From positions 68,860 through 132,859 of the forward strand of contig JBEKKS010000007.1 of the NCBI GenBank assembly GCA_050010595.1: a DNA stretch of 64,000 bases. The letters are read 5' to 3'. A model generated the notes under the pieces. The model saw nothing but the letters and a program-made list of their open reading frames with translations, ran no database searches and was not told the origin of the DNA. Both the position numbers and the translations under genes were made by a program. This DNA is from Palsa-513 sp050010595 (GTDB lineage: Bacteria; Actinomycetota; Thermoleophilia; Solirubrobacterales; Solirubrobacteraceae). Positions 17,790 through 27,985 of the stretch are shown here, in pieces (position 1 is the first letter of the stretch; the number at the start of each line of letters is the position of its first letter).

Positions 17790-18235
17790 GTGAGGCGCGC
17801 AGCCGCATCGAGCTCATGCACGGCGTCAACCTCGACATGCTCGGCCGGCGCGACCCCGCGCACTACGGCACGCAGACTTTGAGCGAGCTCGAACGGCAGG
17901 TCGCCGGCTTTGCGCGCGAGCTCGGACTCGAGCTCCGCTGCTTCCAGACGAACTCGGAGGCGGAGTTCGTCGAGCACCTGCACCGTCTTGCGGGCACCGC
18001 CGATGGCGTCCTGCTCAATCCGGGCGCTTGGACGCACTACAGCTGGGCGATCCACGACGCGCTCGAGATCGCCGCAGTCCCCGCGGTCGAGGTTCACCTC
18101 TCCAGCGTCACCAAGCGTGAGGACTGGCGGCGGGTGTCGGTGATCGCCGACCTCTGCGTCGCATCGGTCTCGGGCCAGGGTGTCGAGGGCTACCGTGAGG
18201 CGCTCGTGCGACTCAGCAAGGAGCTCGACGGGTGA
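17786..18235 (+). CDS. aroQ: 3-dehydroquinate dehydratase, type II
   Basis: 149 residues, a type II dehydratase (small dodecameric family). Visible parts are HGVNLDMLGRRDPAHYGTQT with the catalytic Tyr and the Arg-bearing flexible loop, FQTNSEAEFVEHLH, LNPGAWTHYSWAIHDAL, and VEVHLSS with the active-site His. It removes water from 3-dehydroquinate. It overlaps the aroKB stop and the pepQ start by 4 bp each. Confidence 0.96.
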   Translation: MSEARSRIELMHGVNLDMLGRRDPAHYGTQTLSELERQVAGFARELGLELRCFQTNSEAEFVEHLHRLAGTADGVLLNPGAWTHYSWAIHDALEIAAVPAVEVHLSSVTKREDWRRVSVIADLCVASVSGQGVEGYREALVRLSKELDG

Positions 18236-19305
18236 GCGACCGCGTTGCCGAGGTCTGCGAACAGCTCCGCGCTCGCTCGCTCGATGCGCTGATCGTCGAT
18301 GACGCGGCGAACCTCCGCTACCTGAGCGGTTTCACCGGCAGCAACGGGATCGCCGTTATCGCTGCCGAAGGTGAAGCGACCTTCCTCACCGACTTCCGCT
18401 ACAAGGAGCAGTCGGCGACCGAGGTTGACGAGCGGTTCGCCCGCTCGATCGTTGCACAGGATCTGCTCGACGAGCTCCCCGCGAGCCTGCCGGCAGGGCG
18501 GATCGGCTTTAACGACGTAGCGACGAGCGTTGCCCGCGCACGCAGGCTTGCAGAGGCGCTCGGACCTCGCGCCGAGCTCATTGCGGCCGGCGGGCTCGTC
18601 GAGGATCTACGCGTCGTCAAGGATGCGCGCGAGGTGGAGCTGGTCGCAGCTGCCGCCGCGCTCGTCGACGGGATCTACGAGTGGATCCTCGAGCGCGGCC
18701 TTGCCGGGCGCAGCGAGCGTCAGGTCGCGATCGATCTCGAGCACGAGATGCGCTTGCGGGGTGCCAGCGGCCCGAGCTTCAGCTCGATCGTCGCCGGCGG
18801 AGCGCACGCAGCGCTGCCGCACGCGCAGCCACGCGACACCGTGATCGAGCGCGGAACGCTCGTGATCATCGACATTGGCGCGTTGGTCGACGGCTACTGC
18901 TCGGACTGCACGCGAACGTTCGCCGTCGGCGAGCCGAGCGCGCAAGCGCGCGAGATCTACGAGCTCGTGCTCAGTGCGCAGCAGCGCGGCCTCGATGCGC
19001 TCGCCGCGGGGCTTACCGGCTTCGAGGTCGACGCCCAGGCGCGCTCAGTGATCGCCGATGGCGGTTATGGCGAGTATCACGGTCACGGGCTCGGGCACGG
19101 GGTCGGCCTCGAGATCCATGAACGCCCCCGCCTCTCCCACAAGAACGCCGATGAGCTGCTGCGCATCGGCAACGTGGTCACCGTCGAGCCGGGCGTCTAC
19201 CTGCCGGGAACGCTCGGCGTGCGAATCGAGGACCTGACGGTCGTCACCGAGAGCGGTGCGCGACGCCTGAGCAAGTTCACAAAGGAGCTGCTCGTCGTCG
19301 ACTGA
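18232..19305 (+). CDS. pepQ: Xaa-Pro aminopeptidase (M24B family)
   Basis: 357 residues. The N-terminal creatinase-like domain (LIVDDAANLRYLSGFTGSNG) is followed by a pita-bread domain. Metal ligands are D in IIDIGALVDGYCSDCTR (two Asp), H in YHGHGLGHGVGLEIHE, E in VTVEPGVYLPG, and E in RIEDLTVV. It cleaves N-terminal residues ahead of proline, with two metal ions. It is coupled to aroQ by a GTGA overlap. In many actinobacteria efp follows directly; here efp is 8.8 kb away. The 3' end overlaps the convergent membrane gene by 109 bp. Confidence 0.94.
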   Translation: MSDRVAEVCEQLRARSLDALIVDDAANLRYLSGFTGSNGIAVIAAEGEATFLTDFRYKEQSATEVDERFARSIVAQDLLDELPASLPAGRIGFNDVATSVARARRLAEALGPRAELIAAGGLVEDLRVVKDAREVELVAAAAALVDGIYEWILERGLAGRSERQVAIDLEHEMRLRGASGPSFSSIVAGGAHAALPHAQPRDTVIERGTLVIIDIGALVDGYCSDCTRTFAVGEPSAQAREIYELVLSAQQRGLDALAAGLTGFEVDAQARSVIADGGYGEYHGHGLGHGVGLEIHERPRLSHKNADELLRIGNVVTVEPGVYLPGTLGVRIEDLTVVTESGARRLSKFTKELLVVD

Positions 19306-20489
19306 GGTCTCGCCGCGGGGGCGCGGCGGCGGTAGACCACGAGCGCCAGCGCGACGAGGGCGAAGAGGCAGGGGACCATGAACGCGACCGCCTGCTCGTT
19401 CGCGCTCAGCACGAGCGGCAGCTGCTCGAAGAGCAGGTAGGCGGCCCCGGTCGCCAGTGCCGCTCCGACCGGCGCCCGCTGCCTGACGAGCGTCTCCCAG
19501 CTGAGCAGGGCGATGATGAACGGGATCGGGTAGTAGACGAGATCCCAGGGGTCGAGGGCGCAGCGCAGGAGCAGCAGCATCGCCAGCAGGGCGAGGGCAT
19601 TCTCGCGCGCCATGCGCCGCTTGAACGCGAACCACGATAGAGGCACGCCGATCCAGGCGATCAGGATGTGTGCGCGGCCCTGTAGCCAGGCTGGCGGGAA
19701 GCGGAAGCCGGCCATGAGCTGGCCGTGCATCGCGGGCACCCAGTGTTGGGGCTGTCCAAGGAACCACCAGAGCTGCTGCGTGTAGAAGAAGGTGCCGCCG
19801 TTGGCGACCGTCAGCTTTCCGGTTGCGGACTTCGCGCTGCCGGTAGCGAGCGCCATCGGGCCGAGCAGCAGCGCGAGCACGCCGCCGGCAACGAGCAGCG
19901 TACGGATGCGGTGTGCGGGCAGCGCGACGAGCACCGGACCAGCGGCGACGATCGCCCATTCCTTGTTGGCGATCGCGAGCCCGAGCAGGATCCCCGCCCA
20001 GGCGCAGTGGCCGCGCAGCGCTGCGAGCACGGCAACGACGCACAGCACCCCTCCGAGCACCTCTTCGGGATGGCCGATCGAAAGGGCGAAGTAGGTCAGC
20101 GGATTCAGGAGGCAGACGGCGAGCGTGAGCGCGACCGCGAGCCAGCCGCGACCGGCGCTGCGCAGCTGCGCAGCGATCCAGACGGCGAGCGCAGCGAGAG
20201 CAAGTAGGCAGGGAAGCGCCGAGATGCGGTAGACGAGCAGCTCTGTGCCGTGCGCCAGCGAGGGGATCAGGGCGAACGGTGCCCGCAGCATCAGCGATGG
20301 GCCATAGGCAGGAGCCGTCTGCAAGAAGCGCCAGAGGTGGCCGTGGAGAAGCGCCCCGAGCGGACCCATCGCCTCGGAGCCGTAGTCGTTGAGGGTTACC
20401 TGCCAGGTGTGGAGCCACAGCATTCCGAGCGTCAGCGCGAGCGCGACTGCGGTGAGCGATCCGAGCTCTATCCGGCGCCGCGCGCTCAT
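19197..20489 (-). CDS. GT87-like polytopic membrane protein, copy A
   Basis: 430 residues from the ATG at 20489, overlapping the stop of the upstream paralogue by 4 bp. About ten membrane segments. Shared with the neighbour are GHLWRFL ... PAYG, LRAPFA, NPLT ... IGHPEEVLGGVLCVVAVLAA, GLAIANKEWAIVA and LDPWDLVYYPIPFI. The GHPEE / NKEWA pattern recalls GT87/DUF2029 mannosyltransferase-like proteins of actinobacteria, which use polyprenyl-phosphate-mannose; this is an inference. The last 109 bp lie antisense over the pepQ 3' end, and the encoded tail is Ser/Arg-rich and probably dispensable. Confidence 0.78.
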   Translation of the reverse strand: MSARRRIELGSLTAVALALTLGMLWLHTWQVTLNDYGSEAMGPLGALLHGHLWRFLQTAPAYGPSLMLRAPFALIPSLAHGTELLVYRISALPCLLALAALAVWIAAQLRSAGRGWLAVALTLAVCLLNPLTYFALSIGHPEEVLGGVLCVVAVLAALRGHCAWAGILLGLAIANKEWAIVAAGPVLVALPAHRIRTLLVAGGVLALLLGPMALATGSAKSATGKLTVANGGTFFYTQQLWWFLGQPQHWVPAMHGQLMAGFRFPPAWLQGRAHILIAWIGVPLSWFAFKRRMARENALALLAMLLLLRCALDPWDLVYYPIPFIIALLSWETLVRQRAPVGAALATGAAYLLFEQLPLVLSANEQAVAFMVPCLFALVALALVVYRRRAPAARPQSTTSSSFVNLLRRRAPLSVTTVRSSIRTPSVPGR

Positions 20490-21724
20490 CGCCCGGCGGA
20501 GGATGTCGCGGGACTGGCGCGCCAGGTGCGCGCCGGTTGCTCCCGCCGGCGCCACGGCCAGATCGCGAGCGACACGGCGCCGAGCGCCGGCAGGGCGAGC
20601 GCGAGAAAGACCGCCGAGTCCACGTCAGGGCTAACGTGGCTTGGGAGGTACTCGAAGGTGAGCCAGGTCCCGACCGTTGCGAGCAGTCCGAGCACCGGCG
20701 GGCGCCCAAGTCGCAGCGCCTCCCAGGCGGTGAGGGCGACGATGAACGGCAGGGGGTAGTAGACGACGTCCCACGGATCGAGCAGGAAACGCAGTAGCAG
20801 CACGAGCACGAGGACGAGCAGCGGGTCCGCGCCGCCGCGCCCCGCGCGACCGAAGCGCGCCGCAAGCAGGGTGAGTGGCACGCTGACAGCGACGATCAGT
20901 GGGTGACTGAGATTGGCGACCCAGGGGACAGCCTGGCGGTAGCCATGGAGGATCACGCCGTTTTGGTCGCGCACGAGGTGCCCGGCCGCGCCGAGGAACC
21001 ACCACAGCTGCCATGGCTGGAAGATCGTGCCGGCATTGCCGAGCGCAGTGACGGTACTGCCGCCGGCGGTGCTCGCGAGCTGTGCCACGGTGAACGGCAG
21101 GTAGAAGATCGCTGCGACCCCGGCGGTCAGCGCGAGCGCCTGGCGGCGCCCGGCGGGCAGGGCCAGGAGCATCGGCGCGATCGCGACGAGCGCCCACTCC
21201 TTCGTGACGATTGCAAGCCCGAGTGCGACGCCCGCCCAGGTGGCGCGGCCGCGCTCGGCGAGCAGTAGCGCTGCGACGCAGAGGACCGCAGCGAGCAGCT
21301 CCTCCGCATGTCCCAGCTCGCAGGCGTACATCGTGACCGGGTTTGCGGCGCATAGGCCGAGCGCGCTATAGCGCGCTAGACGGCTGGCGCCGCGCGCGCG
21401 AAGCTGGTCGCAGAGCCAGACACCGAGCAGGGCGCCGGCGATCAGGCACGGGATCGAGACGGCCTGGAAGACAGCCTGGTCGGTGCCGCCGAGGAGCATC
21501 GCGGCGGCAGCGAATGGGGCACGCAGCTCGACCGCTCCGCCGTAGGCGGGAACAAGTTCGAGGAAGCGCCAAAGGTGGCCGCCGCGCAGCGCATCGTAGG
21601 CCGGGGTGACCTCGAAGTCGAAGTCGGTCCACGCGAAGCCGTAGAGGCCCAGGTAGACCATCGTCCAGACCCCAGCCGAAGCGAAGACGAGGGCGAGCCA
21701 GTTGTCGCGCAGGCGTGCGCTCAC
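20486..21724 (-). CDS. GT87-like polytopic membrane protein, copy B
   Basis: 412 residues from a GTG at 21724, with about ten membrane segments. It is a tandem paralogue of the downstream gene, with matching blocks in the same order: GHLWRFLELVPAYG, LRAPFA, NPVTMYACELGHAEELLAA, GLAIVTKEWALVA and LLDPWDVVYYPLPFIVAL. The short C-terminal tail is basic. The two genes overlap by 4 bp and are surely co-expressed, perhaps as a pair acting on lipid-linked sugars. The start is divergent from the membrane protein at 21758, with only 33 bp between. Confidence 0.78.
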   Translation of the reverse strand: MSARLRDNWLALVFASAGVWTMVYLGLYGFAWTDFDFEVTPAYDALRGGHLWRFLELVPAYGGAVELRAPFAAAAMLLGGTDQAVFQAVSIPCLIAGALLGVWLCDQLRARGASRLARYSALGLCAANPVTMYACELGHAEELLAAVLCVAALLLAERGRATWAGVALGLAIVTKEWALVAIAPMLLALPAGRRQALALTAGVAAIFYLPFTVAQLASTAGGSTVTALGNAGTIFQPWQLWWFLGAAGHLVRDQNGVILHGYRQAVPWVANLSHPLIVAVSVPLTLLAARFGRAGRGGADPLLVLVLVLLLRFLLDPWDVVYYPLPFIVALTAWEALRLGRPPVLGLLATVGTWLTFEYLPSHVSPDVDSAVFLALALPALGAVSLAIWPWRRREQPARTWRASPATSSAGR

Positions 21725-21730
21725 GTCAAG

Positions 21731-21737
21731 TTAATAT
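21731..21737. promoter_or_regulatory. AT-rich patch in the 33-bp divergent intergene
   Basis: TTAATAT is the only AT-rich patch between the divergent starts at 21724 and 21758. TAATAT reads as a -10-like element for the rightward gene, giving a leader of about 14 nt. No clear -35 is visible. Confidence 0.3.
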
Positions 21738-21757
21738 CGGCAGACCTTGGCCGAAAC

Positions 21758-22615
21758 ATGACCGCATTCGTGCCCTTGGGGAGCATTCCTGCGCCGCTGC
21801 TGGCGCCCGGCTGGTGGCGCTTTGCCATCTCGATCGCGGCGCTCTCGGTCGTACAAGCAGCCGTCGTCGCGCTGCCGTCCGCGCGGCGCCTACCCGTACT
21901 CGAGCGGCTGCGCTCGGGCTGGTGGGCGCTGATACCTGCCGGCTCGGTCGTCGCGTTCGTCTTCGGCGTGCGTGCGCTCGGCGATGCTGCGAACGGGCTC
22001 ACCTACCTCGCGCTCGTCGCTGTGCCGCCGCTTGCGGCGCTCGCGCTCGGCTGGCTCGTGCGCGGCGCCCGGCCGGTACTGGCGCTCGCCGCCGTGCCAC
22101 TGTTCGCACTTGCCTGGGCCGATCGCCAGGGCGTTCCGGGAGAGCTCGCCGGGGTCGCCCTCGATGCGCTCTCGTGCGTAGCGCTCGGAGTGCTGCTCGT
22201 CGCAGTTACGCCGCGGCTGCTGGCCAAGCTCGCGATCGTCGTGATGGCCGCGACCGACGCCTGGGTGGTAGCCACGAACCTGCTTGCCGCTCCCAACAAC
22301 GCGTTGAACGCGGTTGTGCCCGTCGCGCACCTGCCCCAGCTCCAGTCGGAGACCCTCTACCGCGCCGTGATGGGCTACGGCGATCTGTTCGTCGCCGGCC
22401 TGCTCGGTGCGCTGCTCGCGCGCGAGCCGGCGGTGCAGCGCCGCGGCGCGCGGATCGCGGCGATCGTCGCGCTCGCATTCGACCTCCTGTTCCTCGTCGT
22501 GGATCAGCTGCCGGCGACGGTCCCGATTGCGCTGACGCTGCTCTGCCTGGAGCTCGAGGCGGCGCGCCGGCGCAGGACGCCGCCGACGGTTGCGAGCGGT
22601 CAGCGAAGCGGATGA
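21758..22615 (+). CDS. Polytopic membrane protein, unknown family
   Basis: 285 residues from the ATG at 21758; the frame is open further upstream, but that would enter the divergent gene. It is very hydrophobic, with about nine or ten membrane segments separated by short Arg-rich loops (PSARRLPVLERLRSG, LLAREPAVQRRGAR). No catalytic motif is seen. The 3' end overlaps the convergent LCP-family gene by 16 bp. It might work with the adjacent GT87-like pair, but nothing in sequence proves it. Confidence 0.7.
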   Translation: MTAFVPLGSIPAPLLAPGWWRFAISIAALSVVQAAVVALPSARRLPVLERLRSGWWALIPAGSVVAFVFGVRALGDAANGLTYLALVAVPPLAALALGWLVRGARPVLALAAVPLFALAWADRQGVPGELAGVALDALSCVALGVLLVAVTPRLLAKLAIVVMAATDAWVVATNLLAAPNNALNAVVPVAHLPQLQSETLYRAVMGYGDLFVAGLLGALLAREPAVQRRGARIAAIVALAFDLLFLVVDQLPATVPIALTLLCLELEAARRRRTPPTVASGQRSG

Positions 22616-24183
22616 GCCGACTCCGCTAGCGCGAGCATCTGCTTGTTGGTGAGGTCGTCGAGCAGGGTGTTGCTTACCCAGTAGAGCACGCCGTCCTCGC
22701 GCCAGCCGATGTACTGGTAGGCGCTTCCGTTGTCGACGAACATGTAGGTGCGACCGTCGATCGTCTCCGTGGCGGTCGGGTCGGCAAACAGCGGCGGGTT
22801 GGTCCAGTTCAAACCCTCGATCCCGTAATACCCGCCGTCGCCGTTGACGGCCCAGTCGATGCGGTAGCCATGGTGCAGGTGGTGCTGTTCGTCGAACACG
22901 GCGTAAGGATGGAAGTCCTGGGCGAAGCCGGCTGTTCCCGTCTCAACAGTCGGCACGTAGACTTTGAACGGGACGTCGACGGACATCGTCTGGGCCTGCG
23001 CGGTCGTCCCCGCATCGAGCGGATAGAGGTCGTTTGCGGCGAGACTCGCCGCCGACAGCAAGGCGTTCACGTGGTGGCGGTGGCGGCGGCCGGGCGTTGC
23101 CGCGACGACAGGCGCAGGCGCCCGTGGGTCCTCATCGAGGAAGTCGTAGATGCTCTGACTGATCAGCGCGGGCGTGGAGGTCACCATGTCCTCGCCGTTG
23201 TAGAAGTAGTTGTCGTTGTTGGTTTCGAAGCTCACGTGGCGCACAGGGGCAGAGAGCGAGTAAGCGGCGAGGCTCAGTAGCTGGTAGACGGCGTCGTAGT
23301 TGTGGATGTCGGTCCTGATCGCCTTGCCGAACGCTTTGGCGATCTGCTGGTACTTGCTGATCAGGCCGCTGGCGCCGAGCTGCTCCTTCGCTTGGCGGAT
23401 GAAGTCGGCTTGTCGCGCGACGCGCACGAAGTCCGAGTCGGTGTGGCGATAGCGGACGTAGGCGAGGGCCCGGTCGCTGCACAGGCGGTGATACCCAGGC
23501 TCGAGATTGATTGCCAGGAAGGAATCGTTGCCGGGGTTGTAGTAGCGCTGATCGACGTCGACGTAGACGCAGCCAATCGCGTCGATCACGCCGATGAACG
23601 ACGAGAAGTTGAAGTCGATCACGTGATTGACCATGACTCCTGGCAAGTACTGCTTGATTTCCTGGAGCACGCCGTCAACGCCGCCGACCGCGTAGGCGGT
23701 GTTGAACTTGACGTCCGAATAACAGTTGCTGCTGCCCTGCGGGTAGCAGAAGCTGATCATCAGATCGCGCGGGATCGACAGGATCGAGGTTTGACCCTGA
23801 TGCGGGTCCATCCTCAGCAACATGAAGGTGTCGGCGTGCAGCAAGGGCACACCTGTGCCCTTGTCGATCGTGCCGATCGCCTTGGTCAGGTCGTTGCCGC
23901 TGTGGTCGTCGCCGATGATCAGGATCGTCTGCGGCGCGCCGTCCGCCGCCGCCTTGAGCTCCGGCGAGGTGATCGGCTGGCCGCCGGCCGCGAGATCCGA
24001 TGCAAGCTGGTCGATCGTGCCGATGGCGAAGGTCGCCGACGCCGCAGTCGCGAGCACGACGATCGCCAGCGCTGCGACGACGAACCGCGCCAGGAACCCG
24101 AACCGCGGGCGCGGATCAAGCATCGAGGCGGCGCGCCAGCGCGCTTTCTGCCGGGCTGCGCATCGTGCGAGGGTCGTAATCAT
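22600..24183 (-). CDS. LytR-CpsA-Psr (LCP) family protein
   Basis: 527 residues from the ATG at 24183; an ATG at 24123 giving 507 residues is also possible. A membrane segment at about residues 32-55 precedes an extracytoplasmic LCP domain: ILIIGDDHSGNDL, then HADTFMLLRMDPHQGQTSILSIPRDLMI with the Asp and Arg of the pyrophosphate site, FSSFIGVIDAIGCVYVDVD, and ALAYVRYRHTDSDFVRVARQ. LCP enzymes transfer undecaprenyl-linked glycopolymers to the cell wall. A further region of about 200 residues with His-rich segments (GRRHRHHVN, HHLHHGY) lies beyond the core and is not typical. Nearby membrane glycosyltransferase-like genes fit a wall-polymer role. Confidence 0.88.
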   Translation of the reverse strand: MITTLARCAARQKARWRAASMLDPRPRFGFLARFVVAALAIVVLATAASATFAIGTIDQLASDLAAGGQPITSPELKAAADGAPQTILIIGDDHSGNDLTKAIGTIDKGTGVPLLHADTFMLLRMDPHQGQTSILSIPRDLMISFCYPQGSSNCYSDVKFNTAYAVGGVDGVLQEIKQYLPGVMVNHVIDFNFSSFIGVIDAIGCVYVDVDQRYYNPGNDSFLAINLEPGYHRLCSDRALAYVRYRHTDSDFVRVARQADFIRQAKEQLGASGLISKYQQIAKAFGKAIRTDIHNYDAVYQLLSLAAYSLSAPVRHVSFETNNDNYFYNGEDMVTSTPALISQSIYDFLDEDPRAPAPVVAATPGRRHRHHVNALLSAASLAANDLYPLDAGTTAQAQTMSVDVPFKVYVPTVETGTAGFAQDFHPYAVFDEQHHLHHGYRIDWAVNGDGGYYGIEGLNWTNPPLFADPTATETIDGRTYMFVDNGSAYQYIGWREDGVLYWVSNTLLDDLTNKQMLALAESAHPLR

Positions 24184-24195
24184 CGCTTGCAAGCG
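24184..24195. promoter_or_regulatory. 12-bp perfect palindrome at the LCP gene start
   Basis: CGCTTGCAAGCG abuts the ATG at 24183, where a Shine-Dalgarno would be expected and none is seen. It may be an operator, or the start may be the internal ATG at 24123. Confidence 0.3.
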
Positions 24196-24295
24196 CCGGC
24201 CTGTCGTCGGCTTTGGGAATGCTCTTCCATGTACATCCTGGGTAGTAGGCGGAGAACGCGTCTACTGCGAGCGATGTAGCGCTATTTTTCGCTGC

Positions 24296-25462
24296 GTGAT
24301 CGACCGCTTCGTCGCACGCGTTTCGGGCCGGCCCGCGGATGTCCTGCTCGCACTCGGCGTCGCAGCCGCGATCGTCATCGCACGCGCGGCCGAGATCAGC
24401 GACCGCCACCTGCACAACATGGGCCTCGCCGGCGTCGCGATCGCGCTCGCGAGCGCATGCTCGCTCATCGCACGACGCGACGCGCCGGTCGCGGTCTGGG
24501 CGTTGACGCTCGCTGCCGTACCGGTGGTGATCGCGCTCGACAGCGCCTCGGGCGCGATCTCGCTGCCGCTGCTGATCGCCATCTACACGCTCGCGACGCT
24601 CGAGCGGCGTCCCCGTGCGCTTGCTCTAGCGGCAACCGCAGCCCTCGGGCTTGCCCTGGCTCGCGGCTTGATCCAGGCAAAGGGCTGGTCCGACGGGCGC
24701 ACCGCGGCCGAGCCGGCGCTGGCCGTCGCGGCGCTGTTCCTCGGCTGGGCAGTCGCGGGGCGGCGTGCCTATATCGCCGAGATCAAGGATCGCGCCGCCC
24801 GCGCCGAGGCGGCGCGCGAGGAGGAGCTGCGGCGCCTGCTCGACGCCGAGCGACTGCGCATCGCGCGCGAGCTGCACGACGTCGTCGCGCACACGATTGC
24901 GACGATCAACGTGCAGGCGGGCGTCGCGGCACACGTGATCGACAAGCGCCCCGAGGCCGCCGCGCACGCGCTGACGACGATCAAGGAATCGAGCAAGGAG
25001 GCCCTACGCGAGTTGCGCAACATCGTCGGGGTCCTGCGTGAGCCCGGCGAGGACGAGTCGCGCAGCCCGGCCCCCGGTCTTGCGCAGCTCGACGCACTGA
25101 TTGCAACTGCCGGCGAGGCTGGACTGCCGATTCGGCTGCGGATTACCGGTGAGCGGCGCCCGCTCCCGGCCACGGTCGATCTCGCGGCCTACCGGATCGT
25201 CCAGGAATCGCTGACCAACGTCATGCGCCATGCCGGCCAAGCACGCGCCGAGATCAGTCTCGAGTACCAGTCGAGCGAGCTCGGGATCGAGGTCTCGGAC
25301 AACGGACGCGGGGCCGATCCTGGCGGCTTGAACGGCGGCGGTCACGGGATCGCCGGGATGCGTGAGCGAGCTGGCGCATTCGGTGGCGAGCTCGAAGCGA
25401 CCTCGCTCGGCGAAGGCGGCTTCCGCGTTCGTGCACGATTACCGCTCCCGAGCGAGCCGTGA
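24296..25462 (+). CDS. Sensor histidine kinase (NarL-type partner, HisKA_3)
   Basis: 388 residues from a GTG at 24296. Five or six hydrophobic segments fill the first 150 residues, with no large extracellular domain. The dimerisation helix holds ERLRIARELHDVVAHTIATI with the phospho-His near residue 195. The ATPase part shows YRIVQESLTNVMRHA (N box), VSDNGRGAD (G1) and GGGHGIAGMRERAGAFGG. Such intramembrane-sensing kinases often respond to envelope stress. It is coupled to the response regulator by a GTGA overlap. The neighbouring LCP gene is divergent. Confidence 0.92.
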   Translation: MIDRFVARVSGRPADVLLALGVAAAIVIARAAEISDRHLHNMGLAGVAIALASACSLIARRDAPVAVWALTLAAVPVVIALDSASGAISLPLLIAIYTLATLERRPRALALAATAALGLALARGLIQAKGWSDGRTAAEPALAVAALFLGWAVAGRRAYIAEIKDRAARAEAAREEELRRLLDAERLRIARELHDVVAHTIATINVQAGVAAHVIDKRPEAAAHALTTIKESSKEALRELRNIVGVLREPGEDESRSPAPGLAQLDALIATAGEAGLPIRLRITGERRPLPATVDLAAYRIVQESLTNVMRHAGQARAEISLEYQSSELGIEVSDNGRGADPGGLNGGGHGIAGMRERAGAFGGELEATSLGEGGFRVRARLPLPSEP

Positions 25463-26121
25463 TCCGCGTCCTGATCGCCGACGACCAAGCGCTCGTGCGT
25501 GCGGGCTTCCGCGTGCTGCTCGAGAGCGAGCCGGACGTGAGAGTCGTCGGGGAGGCCGCAAACGGCGGGGAGGCGATCGCGCTGGCACGCCACGAGCGCC
25601 CCGACGTGGTGCTGATGGATATCCGGATGCCCGGGATCGACGGCCTCGAAGCCACCCGGCAGATCGCCGGCGACCCGCGGCTGGACGACGTGCGGATCCT
25701 CATCCTGACGACGTTCGAGAGCGACGAGAACCTGTTCGCTGCGCTGCGCGCCGGTGCGAGCGGTTTCCTGCTCAAGGACACCGATCCAGTTGAGCTGCTT
25801 CGCGGCGTGAGGCTCGTCGCCGACGGCGAGGCGCTGCTCTCGCCACGCGTTACGCGCCGCCTGATCGCGGAGCTCGCGGTGCGCCCGCCGGTGGCGCGAC
25901 CGCACCCCGAGCAGCTCGACGTGCTCACCGCGCGCGAGCGTGAGGTGATGGCGCTCGTTGCAGGCGGCCTCAGCAACCAGCAGATCGCCGAGCGCCTCAC
26001 CGTGAGCCCTGCCACGGCGAAGACCCATGTCAGTCGCGCGATGACGAAGCTCGGCGCGCGTGACCGCGCCCAGCTCGTCACGCTCGCCTACGAGACCGGA
26101 CTCGTCGTCGCCGGCGCGTGA
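25459..26121 (+). CDS. NarL/LuxR-family response regulator
   Basis: 220 residues from a GTG overlapping the kinase stop. The receiver domain has DD near residues 7-8, phospho-Asp in VLMDIRMPG near 53, and switch residues in GASGFLLKDTDP. The C-terminal LuxR helix-turn-helix runs LTAREREVMALVAGGLSNQQ ... AKTHVSRAMTKLGARDRAQ. It is the obvious cognate of the preceding kinase. Targets are unknown; the adjacent LCP and membrane genes are natural candidates. Confidence 0.94.
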   Translation: MIRVLIADDQALVRAGFRVLLESEPDVRVVGEAANGGEAIALARHERPDVVLMDIRMPGIDGLEATRQIAGDPRLDDVRILILTTFESDENLFAALRAGASGFLLKDTDPVELLRGVRLVADGEALLSPRVTRRLIAELAVRPPVARPHPEQLDVLTAREREVMALVAGGLSNQQIAERLTVSPATAKTHVSRAMTKLGARDRAQLVTLAYETGLVVAGA

Positions 26122-26304
26122 GCAAGGGTGTCGCGGCGCACCCCTTTGGGGTCTGCGCAGACGCGGCCGGCGCGCGTAGGTTGCGGGGGCGGTGCAACAA
26201 GGGGGCACCCAGGTCGCACTGCAGCTAGCCATTGGCTCGGGCCGGTCGTGGCAGCGGCATTCGCCGTGCGACCGTCCCGCAGCCTGGCTAGTCGGCGGTT
26301 CAGA

Positions 26305-26478
26305 TCAGCGTCGACGCCCGCGCGCGCTTTGTACGCGGGGAGCGGCCGGCGGGAAGCGCTTCCGCTCGTCCGCTGTCATCTGTCGGATTACGAGCTTGCC
26401 GTCGGCGACCTGCTCGCGGATGTCCTGGAGCTTCTGTTCGCGCTGCTCGAGCTGGCGCAGCTGGGTGGGACTTGGCAC
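26305..26478 (-). CDS. Small coiled-coil protein, 57 residues
   Basis: Reads PSPTQLRQLEQREQKLQD, then IREQVADGKLVIRQMTADER, and ends in a basic tail. The charged heptad-like helix is unlike a chance frame. The GTG at 26478 has a good Shine-Dalgarno (GGGAG, 6-nt spacing); an upstream GTG at 26493 lacks one. No family is recognised. It stands alone on the minus strand between the response regulator and the helicase. Confidence 0.5.
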   Translation of the reverse strand: MPSPTQLRQLEQREQKLQDIREQVADGKLVIRQMTADERKRFPPAAPRVQSARGRRR

Positions 26479-26493
26479 GGACTCTCCCGGCAC

Positions 26494-26794
26494 TTGCGCG
26501 CTCGGAGCTGACCCGTGCCCCGTCGCTGGTTGGGCGGGCGATCACACCAAGGAGGGTCTCCTGTGCCGCAATTTCGCGGGTTGCGTCGCCTACCGTCTAT
26601 TTGACTCTTACAAGTTTAGCGTGCCGCACGTGGGGGATTTCTTGCGGACCGCAGTCCGGTGTCTGTTACCGTCTCGAGTAGCGGTCGAGACCTTCGGCCG
26701 CGGGGTTTGCTCGCTTGAGTCCCGCCAGGAGCGGTTCGGGTCAGCCAGAGCCCTCCGAATCGCAGGCGCCAGCGAGCGCCGTCAGGAGTATTAG
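26494..26794 (+). other. Gene-free leader upstream of the DEAD-box helicase
   Basis: About 300 bp without a gene. It contains an unusually AT-rich patch (TTGACTCTTACAAGTTTAG, 26601-26619) that may hold a promoter. Structured DNA then runs to the helicase Shine-Dalgarno AGGAG at 26784-26788. Cold-shock RNA helicase genes often have long regulated leaders, so this may be a 5' UTR. Confidence 0.4.
26671..26691. promoter_or_regulatory. Inverted repeat in the helicase leader
   Basis: GTCTCGA - 7-nt spacer - TCGAGAC, perfect 7-bp arms. It is either an operator or a stem-loop in the leader, about 105 bp before the helicase ATG. Confidence 0.4.
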
Positions 26795-27985
<1,191 letters not shown>

